The translations under genes were made by a program, and so were the position numbers. Positions 42,572 through 52,849 of a stretch of DNA of 64,000 nt are shown here, in pieces; within the stretch, counting starts at the first letter, position 1; each line of letters begins with the position of its first letter. The DNA comes from Prostheceraeus crozeri (Eukaryota; Platyhelminthes; Polycladida; Euryleptidae), in the NCBI GenBank assembly GCA_907163375.1, contig CAJQUW010002196.1, positions 186,001-250,000 on the forward strand, given 5' to 3'. The notes beneath the pieces are model-generated. The model ran no database searches. It saw nothing but the letters and a program-made list of their open reading frames with translations, and was not told the origin of the DNA.

Positions 42572-43036
42572 TTAAACACGACAGCAGCGTCGAAACATTA
42601 CCGTCGTAAACGCAATGAAATAGAGGAAGACATTGAGTACAGCACTAGTAAAAGGCAATACACTGAGAACAGCCACAATACCAGTAGGATGCTCAGAAGA
42701 AGATACATGTGTGGGTAGCTGTAATGTATCATTCAGTGAGGTACTATAGTTCAATGGAAACAGTTCAGCTGTGTCGTTTGCTGATATGCTATGAGCCAGA
42801 CATGAACAATCTGTTTGTACGACGATGCTTGTAAATTTTAATACGTTTGCATCAATTGTGCTTAAGTGGAAAAGGCTTCCCATAAGCAACCTGTAGAATA
42901 CATAACTCCAAGCAAGGTAATGAAAGAAAATCATGACGTAACAGTGATGAAAGTGTATTCGTGAACCGCTTTGGTTAATAATTATAAGATAGCATATACT
43001 CAACATCTTCACAGTTTGCGTGAATGATGATAGCAT
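42572..43036 (-). CDS. Membrane protein of Polinton 2
   Basis: 154 residues with hydrophobic segments near 11-22, 34-56 and a strong one at 121-148 (VAVLSVLPFTSAVLNVFLYF). A Ser/Thr-rich extracellular-type region between them has N-glycosylation sites (NDT, NYS). It overlaps the next frame. No family is recognised; a virion membrane or glycoprotein role is a guess. Confidence 0.45.
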   Translation of the reverse strand: MLSSFTQTVKMLSICYLIIINQSGSRIHFHHCYVMIFFHYLAWSYVFYRLLMGSLFHLSTIDANVLKFTSIVVQTDCSCLAHSISANDTAELFPLNYSTSLNDTLQLPTHVSSSEHPTGIVAVLSVLPFTSAVLNVFLYFIAFTTVMFRRCCRV

Positions 43037-43208
43037 TACTCAAACGATGTATCATCTCTCTACAATCACTGGATGATAATAGTTTTTCCGACACAAATAT
43101 CCACTGCCTTGTAAAATCATGCCTTCTCTTTTCAATGAGACGGTGATACAGTGGTGTCATGGTCATGGATGACTGTTCTAAAATCGACAAGGATTGAATC
43201 AAAATCAT
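42975..43208 (-). CDS. Small Polinton 2 protein (77 aa), unknown
   Basis: A mostly helical, His- and Arg-containing frame overlapping both neighbours by a few codons (its start overlaps the end of the 43205 gene in ATGA style). The tight overlap supports a real polycistronic gene. Function is unknown. Confidence 0.4.
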   Translation of the reverse strand: MILIQSLSILEQSSMTMTPLYHRLIEKRRHDFTRQWIFVSEKLLSSSDCREMIHRLSNAIIIHANCEDVEYMLSYNY

Positions 43209-43501
43209 TTATATACATTGACTGTTGAAATTATTTCTTGATACATACACACACAACATAGTTTCCAAAGGTACATAGCACGTAGAACACATAACAGAAT
43301 GACAACATGGTAAAAAGAGAAGGGACCGCTCCCTTTTAAAACACTCAATGCAGTTCCGTTCACAAGTAATTTAAACTTCTCTTCTTCCAATTTCTTTCTA
43401 AAGTCACTTTTATTGGTAGAGTCACTTGACAAATCAGTTGCAATTTTCACTCCAGATTGCACCAATTTCATCCTATTTTCACTATCATTACATTGCAGCA
43501 T
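43205..43501 (-). CDS. Small single-pass membrane protein of Polinton 2 (98 aa)
   Basis: A charged helical N-terminal half (KSDFRKKLEEEKFKLLVNG) and one transmembrane segment near 60-85 rich in Cys and Leu (FYHVVILLCVLRAMYLW). It overlaps the next gene by 4 bases. No family is recognised. Confidence 0.45.
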   Translation of the reverse strand: MLQCNDSENRMKLVQSGVKIATDLSSDSTNKSDFRKKLEEEKFKLLVNGTALSVLKGSGPFSFYHVVILLCVLRAMYLWKLCCVCMYQEIISTVNVYK

Positions 43502-43739
43502 GGAAAAATCATCTATCTATCTTCGATCCAAATGATGATTCATAGCATGCTCATCCAGATCTATTAGTCTTTCAACTAAAGCGCCAGCTTTAATATTTTA
43601 ATTTACATATGTAACACTTTCTATAGCCTTCAACAAATAGCCAAGCTCTCTTGCTACAGACCATGAACTATACATCAACTTGTGTTGAAGTAAAACTTTT
43701 GTACAACATGATAAACTATACTTTCATTTCATCAATTTT

Positions 43740-43889
43740 TCACCCATCTTTCATCGTTTCTAGACAATCGGCAATCTTCTTTGGATCACCTGTCTTGATT
43801 GCCATGGAGTAGTACCTTTCTGACAACTCCATGATTGTGTTCTTTTCTTTCTTTTGACGAATCATTAATTCAGCTTCTGTCTCTGTCAT
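43740..43889 (-). CDS. Short helical protein (49 aa) of Polinton 2
   Basis: The frame MTETEAELMIRQKKEKNTIM to TMKDG is entirely helix-prone and highly charged, with no low-complexity sequence. It is first in the minus-strand gene row, ahead of the 43501 gene. Short but well-formed; no family is recognised. It could be a leading exon. Confidence 0.4.
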   Translation of the reverse strand: MTETEAELMIRQKKEKNTIMELSERYYSMAIKTGDPKKIADCLETMKDG

Positions 43890-44039
43890 GATGCAGGATC
43901 ACTACACTGTAACAATGCTCAGTGAAAAGTGAATTTCTATAAAGTGCTACCTCCTTACATCTTGTCGTAGGAAACCTGAGTCCTGGATGGCGAACTTTAG
44001 GACTTGTGATGTGTTTCATTAACTTTCAGACTACATTAT

Positions 44040-46999
44040 CATTTCATAAACTTGTGTTTCATAAAATATCATGATACACTTTCTGACTACGTTCACGAAT
44101 AAAACTTCAATGATCAAACTTTACTTTTACAAACGTGTGTCACAGTAAAACTATTTGACTGCACTTGCTTTTGCAAACCATGATGCACTTTCCGACGACA
44201 CTCGCGAATAAAACTTCGATGATCAAACTTTACTTTCACGAACGTGCGTCGCAGTCAAACTATTTGACTAAACTTTGCTTTTGTACAACGTGACAAAGTT
44301 TGTGACTACACTGACAAGAGCTTGTTCACTAGCGAAGAGAGAAATGAGCGTGTGGTTGCGTGTGGCGCATGAATGCCCCCCGTTTCATCCCTTCATCATT
44401 TAGCCTCGGTGATAGAGGTGAGTAGAACGCATGGTTCATTCTCCCATGGTTGGCCAACTATCGGGAGACAAGTGCAATGGAGATTTTATGAGGTCACCTG
44501 TGGCAGATAGCTAAATGTCGCCCTGGCGGTCAGAGTACAACGTTGAGAAGAAAGGCAACCACTTGGAAACATGACGCAGAGAGGTTTCACAAGGATTACC
44601 ATTGCCAACGTTCCGTGCAGTACTCATCGCTACGGACTTCACCACTGTCTCAAAAGAACGCCCACCAACAGGAAGTATGACACATAAAATCTCCATGACT
44701 TGCACCGTCAATGACTTGATAGCCTGACATGAAAAACCGGTGGATTTATTTACAAGAGGAAACATCCCAAGTCGTTGCTTTGATCAGCTTGATAGCAAGC
44801 CGTAGAGAGGGATAGCAAGCCGTGATTCCCCAGCGTTTTGCAATGGAGATGTTAAGATGCCACCCATGACAAGATAGCTAAGACTCAACCGATTGGCGTT
44901 CAAAGTGCTACGTTGAGAACTGTGTCAAATGCCCAACATGAGACATGAGTTGCCCCAGCGGTTTCGGTCTAAAATATGACACACTCTCTTGCCACACTTA
45001 TCACTACGGCATCATCCGCCGTCCCGAAGGAACACCGTGTCATTGGAATATTACAGCAAAGCTCTCCGTGTCTTTTGTCAGGAATCCTCCAAAAATAGTG
45101 AATTTAAATTTTTCAACTTTTAGCACTACTTATGAAATTTTATAAGTAGTCTATCACTTAGGCAGGTCAATAGCGACCGAACCTTTTTTGAATCAAGTCA
45201 AACGAACTTGTAGAGGCAAAGTTACAAGCCTTTAAAGTTTTGGAGTCTTTAATGGTCTGGTGACGAAGGCCATCTCCTTGCCATCTCCTGGAGTCTGATG
45301 CCCTAGCTGATATCAGCAATGAAATTTTCTAAATCGGTTTCTTACAGAAACCCGGTTTTTGAGATCTCAAATGCCATCATCACAGCGCCGGAGTTCACCT
45401 ACCGCAACCCAGTCGGGAGGAGGACTGATTTCCACAAGCAGAGTTTCCACTTATATAGTTTGTGGCGATCAGCTGATGACGTAATATCCATCATCCAAAA
45501 ACTTTAAACCCGTCTATCTCCGGTTCTCCGGTTCTAGTGCTCCGATTGACTCCAAATTTTGACAGCCATGTTTTCTCGCTCTCCCTTTTCATTTAAGACA
45601 TCCCTCGACCCTCTACGATGACCCGGAGCCGAACTGAAAATCTCTGTCGTTTCTTCAAAAAGTTCCAAAATCTTGGGAAATGCGCAAAAACTCGATTTTT
45701 AGCTGGCTCTCATTTAAAAACGAAACCTTCCACGCATCCGATAAGATAGGATCCTAGAGAACAAAGTGCCGTCTTGCCCTTAAAAGAAATCCGAGCTCTT
45801 CATTCACTTCCAATCCTCCGCTATTGACCGCCAAAGGTGGCCACAATTTAACATTTTCACGAAAAAATCTCATGTGGAGACCCATTGTGAAGAAAAATTT
45901 CAACTTTTTCTCTCCGATTGACTTGAAACTCACCCTCTTTCGTAAAAATTCTAACTCTGTCGTCCCAAATTTTCAATGGCATCTCACATCTAAACGAAGG
46001 CAGATAGGAACAAGCCGTTTCCTCCACTGAATTTGTCTTACTCTCAGCTTTCAAGCGACCTATTGTACGACTTTCTACGATCTCTAACACCAAAGTTGGA
46101 AGTCTCGTTCCAGAGGGGGGGGAGGTCAGAACTTTTTCTCTCCGATTGAGCTGGAAAGAAGTTTCTAGACCCAACATTGGCCAAAACGTCCGAATTTTCC
46201 CTCCGTTTTCCCATCGGACACCTCCTTTAGTCGAAAAACGACTTTTCTCATCCCAAAACATCCAAAACCTGACTTTTCCAACTCTGACGTTTTCCTGCCA
46301 TTTTCCTCCCTAAACTCAGGAAAATAGGACCAAACTGAGCTTTCCACTGGATTTTCCTCACTCTTAGCTTTCAAATGAGCTATTGCACGACTTTCTACGA
46401 TCTCTAATACCAAAGTTGGAAGTTTGACAGGAGGGGAAGGGGACGTCCTCGAAATATTTTCTCTCCGATTTCGCTGGAAACATCCTTCCTAACCCAAAAT
46501 TTCACGTAGATTCCGAATTTGGCCTCCGTTTTCCCATCCGAGGTCTCCTTCATGACGAAAAATGGACTTTCTCATCCCAAAACATCCAACACCCGCCCTT
46601 TTCCAACTCTGACGTTTTCAGAGATTCCACCCCTTGCCTCTCAGGAAAACTCCTGCCTTCCTTCCTAACCCAAAACTTCACGTAGATTCCGAATCTAAAC
46701 TCCAATTTTCCATCTGAACCCTCCTTCATGACGATTTCTGACTTTTCTCATCCCAAAACCACCAAAACCCACCTTTTCTCACTCTATCCTTCCCACATTC
46801 CTACCCTTCTCCATTCCTATCCCTTGCTGGAAAACTCCTTCCTTCCTTCCAGGGGGGGTAGGGAACAGTTACCTTCTCTCGGACCCATTCCTCCCAGCAC
46901 ATCCTTGGCCATCTCCCTTCCTTCCAGAGGGGGGGCTGAGTCAGCATGATGACTCATCGTTGCTCATTTTGCGCTTGCGCCTGGGATGGGATTATTACT
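44040..46999 (-). repeat. Right terminal inverted repeat of Polinton 2
   Basis: It ends at 46999 in ATTATTACT (reverse complement AGTAATAAT). 44757-46999 pairs with 32175-30253; 44040-44350 pairs loosely with 33200-33100. 44330-44660 resembles 9280-9600 of Polinton 1. Subrepeats with TTTTCTCTCCGATTG fill 45.9-46.7 kb. The open frames inside are not genes. Confidence 0.88.
44069..44322. repeat. About 109-bp tandem repeat at the inner end of the right terminus
   Basis: Two full units and one partial unit. Each has CATGATNCACTTTC, then CGAATAAAACTTC, ATGATCAAACTTTAC and CTATTTGACT. A related single unit sits at 33120-33200 on the left. Confidence 0.75.
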
Positions 47000-47005
47000 T
47001 ATTTT
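47000..47005. repeat. Right target-site repeat of Polinton 2 (TATTTT)
   Basis: Direct match to 27713-27718. Confidence 0.85.
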
Positions 47006-47076
47006 GTTCGGGGTTGTTCATTATCGCATCTTTTACACGGACGATGAAGCATAAAAAAAGTAAAGATAAATGAAAG

Positions 47077-47229
47077 TCATATTAGGGCACTTAATTCATT
47101 AAGGCCATCGTACTTGGGCATACAGGATAGCACACTGATGGCATTGCCACGCTGTATAGCCATGCTTATGCGTTGTCGCAAGAAGGCGGTTGCACGGTCA
47201 TCTCTGGATCGATTATTGTTGTTAGTGTC
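47077..47229 (-). other. Exon-like frame, original copy of 30023-30175
   Basis: 50 codons with a basic helix and TGA end, lying just outside the Polinton right end. With the minus-strand frame at 27521-27712 on the other side, it hints that the Polinton landed within or next to a minus-strand host gene. No family is recognised. Confidence 0.35.
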
Positions 47230-47797
47230 CTCTCACAGTTTGCATTTCAGGTAATGAATATTTCTCAGACATGAGTTCGGACATAACTGCGATTATGTAA
47301 GTTTTGCTCAAGCCGTCTCGTGCAAGTATTCGCTTCATGTATACTCATTCAAAACATTTTTACTTGCATCCATCTGTTACGAATGCCAAACTTAAGTTTC
47401 AAATTTTCAATAGTTCATATTAATAATAATTTTCGCCATTGACCAAATAAATAGGTTTTAAAAAAGAATGACACGGTCAATAAATAGGGTCTTATTTCGG
47501 ACTATATATTCGACTGTCTCTTTTACTTTTATGAGTCCGATGTTATAACAGATCCAATAATCGCATGCCTTCAGAATCAATCGCAAAATATTGATTACTA
47601 TATTTCGGTGAATTTCTGTCGTACATTTTTAGTCGTCATCTGTAAGTTTTTCATCGGCACCTCCATATATTAGGACACATCTATTATTCACTGTCCATAA
47701 ACACTGTGGGACATCAGTTCAGCTACAGTCCATCAATGCGATGATGCCAAGTCACTGAAAGATAATCATACTGTCGCAAGTTGGTCGAATTGGTGCA

Positions 47798-48043
47798 TTG
47801 CGGTCTTACTGCATTAGCAGTGATGAAAATGTCAAAGCTTTATTTCCACTAATGAGTTCACAAATGGATGAATACATCTTTATACAGTTCACAAACGGAA
47901 TTGAAAATTTTACCATTACTGTAGCATTCACCGATGACTATGATTCGAATTCAGCTTGTTGCCGTTATAAATGCATTGTCATGTCTTTGGAAATAATACA
48001 TTTGCGAAGATTAATCATGGATATCCAAAGTCATAGATTTTAA
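47798..48043 (+). other. Exon-like frame, FTDxY type
   Basis: 81 codons ending in TAG. The core MDEYIFIQFTNGIENFTI then VAFTDDYDSN resembles the frame at 59102-59350 (MRLRIHIRNNAKSFNTA, VTFTDYYYLN) in protein and in DNA. It may be a coding exon of a small lineage-specific family. The mirror copy is at 29209-29454. Confidence 0.45.
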
Positions 48044-48121
48044 AAAAATACTTGCCTTTAATGTCATTTTCATTTCCCATGCAAACCAATGGAAATTTAC
48101 TTGGCTTTAATGCAAAAGATA

Positions 48122-51000
48122 TCATTACTTACTTATTTCAGAGCAGCCTGCGTTTATCCCGTCGGTTCGGGAAAATACCTTGCCCCATGACTTCCACCAG
48201 CGTCGATTCTGCGCTGTCGTCGAGGGCTCCACTCGGTTAATCATTTAGACCATCTGTCGTCACGGTACCGACTAGTATGGCCAGCACATCTCCATTTCTG
48301 TATCATACTGAGCTCTGCCACATCTTTCACTTTACTGATTGATCTTCAGTGTTCCTTCGTCGTTCTAGATAGGAAATCCCAAGCACACGTCTCGATTTTT
48401 CTTTTAGCGTGTATCCTGTCCATTATTCCTTTGTGGAATATCCACGTTTCTGCGCCGTAGGTCAGGGCAGGAAGAATGCACTGGTTGAAAACTTGACGCT
48501 TTTGTGAGATGGAAAAGTTACTAGCGAATATTTCTCTGCAGCGTCCATATGCAGCCATCCGTTGACTTCCTCCATTTGAGTCGGATCTTTATGCCAAAAC
48601 ACTGACCAAGGTATACATTGATCAACTTTTTGTGCTGTTTGACTACTGAGGCTTATGCTAACTGGATTCTTCATCATGACTTTAGTCTTTTGGATGTTAA
48701 TACGCAACCCTACTTCTCTACTTTTCTGATTTAGGTCATTGATCATGTGCTGGAGGTCATCGGGTGTTGATGCGATCAACACGAGATCGTCAGATGATTC
48801 AAGTGTTTACCATCTACGCTGATACCTTTTTGGGACCATTCCAGACTTTTAAATGCTTCTTCGAGGACTACATTAAATAGTATCGGTGAGATGACATCTC
48901 CTTGTTTAAAGCCTCTTGCTATTTGGATGTGTGCCTTTTTATAAGCAGTAATACTTGCACTGTGCTTCCTTGATACATATCGAGCAAGAGCTCAACATAC
49001 CCGGGTTCCACGCCCTCGGCGTTCAGCGAGTCCAGCATACTTTTGGTGTGGACAGAATCAAAGGCCTTTTCGTAGTCAATGAAGGCGAGATATATCGGAA
49101 TATAAAATTCATGTGTTTTCTCTTTAAGATGGTATATGGAATGTGGGTGACCGATGGTAGGGAAGCCCGGACGGAAGCCAACTTGTTCGACCGGTTGCTG
49201 TTCATCCAGTCTGTTGTGCTTTCTGTTGAGTAACACTCTAGCGAAGAGCTTATAAACAGCTGAGAACAGACAGATAAGTCTATAATGATTGATTTCGTTG
49301 CGGTCGCCTTTTCTCTAGAGGAGCATCATCTTTGCAGCTTCCCAGCTCTTTGGTATTCGTTTTTGTTTCAGACAAGAGGAGTGCAATTTCTTTAATGCAC
49401 TCTTGATAGGTTTTCCACCTAGTTTTAGTAGCACAGGTTTAACGGAATCTGGTCCAGATGGCTTATCGATTTTCTAACGTTTTAGGGCACTTTCAATTTC
49501 GCTTTCGAATTCTTTGTTAGTTACTTTTAATTGTGGCGGCGGTCCACCAGAGTAAAGCTCTGAGTGGAATTACTTTATTATCTCTAGAATCTTCTTCGTA
49601 CTGTAAAGCAGATCACCGTTGCGGTCTCTGCATGAGGTCATTACGTGTGTCCCTTCAGATAGAACGCGTTTGGCACCTTTAAGGCTACGGTTACTATCGA
49701 TTGTCTCTTTCAAAATATGTTCTTTCTGTACAACTTATCGTGTCCTACAGCCTTTTTTATAGCTTTGTTCAACTCTGCTCGCTCGATGATATTTGCATTA
49801 TTTTGCCTTGAAATAGCACGTCGTTTTGTTATCAGCCTTTTTGCGTCTTCGGATATCTTGGGTGAGGTTGATGAACATATTGGCTGGGGACTAACTTCTT
49901 TAACTGTTTCCTTCAGGGATTTAGCAATTATTTCATCTCCGATGTCAATGTTTTCCATGACATTGGGACGCAAATTCGAGAATTTGTTTGCAAGCCTTAC
50001 TTAGAATTCTTCTGTCTTACTGGCTAGGTCATCATAGAGACATTTTCGTTCTTGGTTGCTTTCCACAAGGCGTTTTCGCTCAGCTTTGATGTCGAGTCTC
50101 ATCCTCGCGCGGATCAGCCTGGCGTAATTGATGCAATCGACGACAGATGCATCTTGTACCGTTCTTTTGAGGTTTGTTAAGATGAAGTCAATCTTGTTGC
50201 TTGTTCGTGCATTTGGAGCTAACCAGGTCCATCGACGAGTTTGCTCTTTCTGGAAGAAATTGTTAGTTATGTAGAGGTTATGTGACATTACCCATTCGAC
50301 CAATAGAGTACTTTGATGGCTACGTTGACACAGACTGCACAGTCTTGTGACATGTATTCTTGGATCGTCAATCATACCGATCTTCGCGATGAAGTCACCA
50401 ATAACAAGCTTGAAGTGCTCTCTTGTGTTCATGACTTTGTCCAGGTCGTTGTAAAAATCTTCTGTTTCTTCCTCTGTTGAAGCCGATGTTGGCGCGTACG
50501 CCTGTATGATCTTGACTTTGCATCGTTTATTCAGTTTTATTATTAGGCTTGCAATGCGTGGAGAGGTAGCTACGAAATTTTCGGCTTCTGAAATACAGTT
50601 GCTCTTAATCAGGAATCCCACACCTTGGTAGCCGTCCACAGTTCTGTCTGAATGACAGAGAAGAGAGTCACTCTTAAGCAATGTCTGTCTACAATTTCTA
50701 TGTTTCTTTTCGCTTTGGCCGATGATGTCCCATTTCATATTTGTAAATTCGAGATCGTGTTATATTTCATCAATCCTATCATCCGAACAGATTGATCTGA
50801 CGTTGAATGTAGCCAGTTGCAATGTGATTTCGTTGATGATCCTAGCCCAGTGATTCTTCAGACCCTCTGCACAACTGCTGACGGATCTTGGCTGATCTTG
50901 GGTGGTTACGCTGCTGGGTACCGAAGGCCGTGAAGTTTTGCCTGTTTCAGTCATTTTGCAGTGTTTGCCGAGTTTACAGACTCCACGCTTAGCAAAGACG
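48122..51000 (-). mobile_element. Non-LTR retrotransposon (LINE), decayed, near full coding length
   Basis: On the minus strand an APE-type endonuclease starts near 50954 (LQLATFNVRSI; later VIGDFIAKIG, and RWTWLAPNARTSNKIDFIL). A linker follows, then reverse transcriptase (VGFRPGFPTIGH, LAFIDYEKAFDSV, DDLVLIASTPDDL, GLRINIQKTKVMM), and a C-terminal end near 48350. Several stops or frameshifts separate these blocks, and the palm motif has a small deletion before DD. The 3' end at 48122 is a short AAGTAAGTAA tail. The clade is RTE-like or a near relative; not certain. Confidence 0.82.
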
Positions 51001-51149
51001 GGTTGGAGACTGGTTGAAGTATTGATTCACCGATCTAGACAGAGAGCTTCACCAGCTATTGACGTCTGCCACGCCAAATTTTATGGGTGCCGAAGATGAT
51101 CATTAAAGATGTCATTAATGCGCAGTAAATGAAGCAGGCATATAATATT

Positions 51150-51237
51150 AATAATAGCCATTGATAGTGGGCTTTAATTGCAATAACCCGAGGGCACGGA
51201 TTATTGCAATTAAAGCCCTGTATCAATGGCTATTACT
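51150..51237. repeat. Perfect-type hairpin, arms of about 41 bp
   Basis: Left arm 51150-51190 (AATAATAGCCATTGATAGTG...), right arm 51197-51237, with a 6-base loop and four or so mismatches. Confidence 0.85.
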
Positions 51238-51329
51238 CTTACATTATAAATCTACAGAAAATATAGATCGAAGACTAACCAAGGAGGTCGAGATATATGA
51301 TTAAAGATAATAGACAATTATCTATACCG

Positions 51330-51890
51330 GTATGTACAGTTGGCCACAAAACATGGATGCGCATTTTCTGACTCTTTTCTTTCTTGAATATAGAGACACT
51401 TCCTGTTCGATTGCAGTCACGAAATCTTGACTGCATTTGGGCAATACCCTGAAGTTGTCATTTCTGGCTTCACTTTTCAACAACAATGTTTCTTGGAATT
51501 GGTCGGTCCAAATTAGTGAAAGCATATACATTTCTTGAACCTCGTGAGACGGCATGGAGACTACAGGATGACAACGCTGTTCCCCTTCGTTCTCGTGTTG
51601 TCCAACAGTTCCAAGAGGAAACTGAAATACGACGGATAGAGTGACCAGCCTGATCTGAAGCCCTGATCTGAACCTCATTGAACATTTATGGGATGAAATT
51701 GGGTGAAATATTAGACTTCCTAATCCTCCCATTGCCAGTCTTGCAAAATAAGCAAGAGCTATACAGCAAAATGGGATGCAATGCCACAAAGCATTATTCA
51801 GAATCTCATTTTGAGGATGCCACGAAGACTGCGGCAAGTTATGCAGGCTAGGGATGGACACACGTTGCATTAAGTTGCATTAATTGTTTT
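51330..51890 (+). pseudogene. Tc1/Tc3-like transposase C-terminal remnant
   Basis: From 51560 the plus strand reads VPLRSRVVQQFQEE, then a LNPIEHLWDE-like stretch (TSLNIYGMKLGE across frames), and a final MPRRLRQVMQARDGHT-like stretch, the usual end of a Tc1-like transposase. Several stops and frameshifts are present. 51330-51525 is also found inverted at 58640-58855. Confidence 0.65.
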
Positions 51891-52849
51891 TCTTCATTTT
51901 GTCATACGTTACATTTGAATTAAAATTTGTCTTTTTCTTGTTGAAATTGTTAAAAATTACAAATAGATAAAATAATTAACAAAATTAAAATCAAACATTA
52001 ATTTTAGGAGATACCCGTGACGTCAGTCCTCGTTCTCCATTATCGCCATTATCACACTAATTACGCCATTCGATCAAACACGTGATTTACTGTCGTTCTT
52101 CCATGATGTCTCTATCGACATCAATATCCATTCCGATCACAGACTCTTCTTATTGGGACTCTACATTCACGATTTATTTTGCTAGCTAAACCATGATGAA
52201 GGCATAGAAATGAACAATACCATAGAAAGTCCTAGAATGGAAATTGCATGAAAATTATGGCACACTCGGGCATAGAAGTAGATAATAGTACACTAGAATG
52301 GAAGTTTGATATCTTGTCTATGTACAATGATGGCACATGGAAAAATCTATGGTTTGTAGATCAGATTCGATCTAAAGCATTGTATCATAGTGAAACTATT
52401 CGCCGTTGGTTGTGGAAGTTGTTGACACCTAATTACAGGATTTTCATGAAGAGAATTGCAAGTGAGATGGCGGCATTGTTTCATGTGAAATAGCCTACTA
52501 TTCCATGGATTAATATAGTGTGTCTATTTGTAGCAGTCACTGACAACTATTTTACTATTTTCCAATTTTTCAATATTGGAATGAGAATTAAAAATTGGTT
52601 CACAAAGTCATGGTTGAAAGTGGTCAGTGTGCTGTTTGTAAGAGCATCTGAAGAATTCACCGATAGAAAGTCTAATTATTGGATAATTTCTTCTTCAAGC
52701 GGCTAAGAAACGTGGCGCTTTTCTGGAACAAACACATTGAAAGTTTCTTTACCGACAATCACTTCTCAAATAAATAAAATGTCGCTGGAACTTTTCAATT
52801 ATTCATTGAATGACACATGTGATATTTTGGAAGCTGATATTCGAATGTA

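Larger units (their letters stand above)
27719..46999. mobile_element. Polinton/Maverick element 2, both ends present (fossil)
   Basis: The ends read AGTAATAATCCCATCCCAGG on the left and the reverse complement on the right. They are flanked by the 6-bp repeat TATTTT at 27713-27718 and 47000-47005, as expected for Polintons. The parts are long terminal inverted repeats, integrase, packaging ATPase, adenovirus-type protease, major capsid protein, a W-E-V-G protein and about ten small genes. No DNA polymerase gene is present. The left end is rearranged (see 28258-30252). The total is 19.3 kb, or about 16.7 kb without the rearrangement. The outer terminal repeats are nearly identical, so it is young or recently homogenised. 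It is broken, with roughly half a dozen breaks. Confidence 0.92.
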
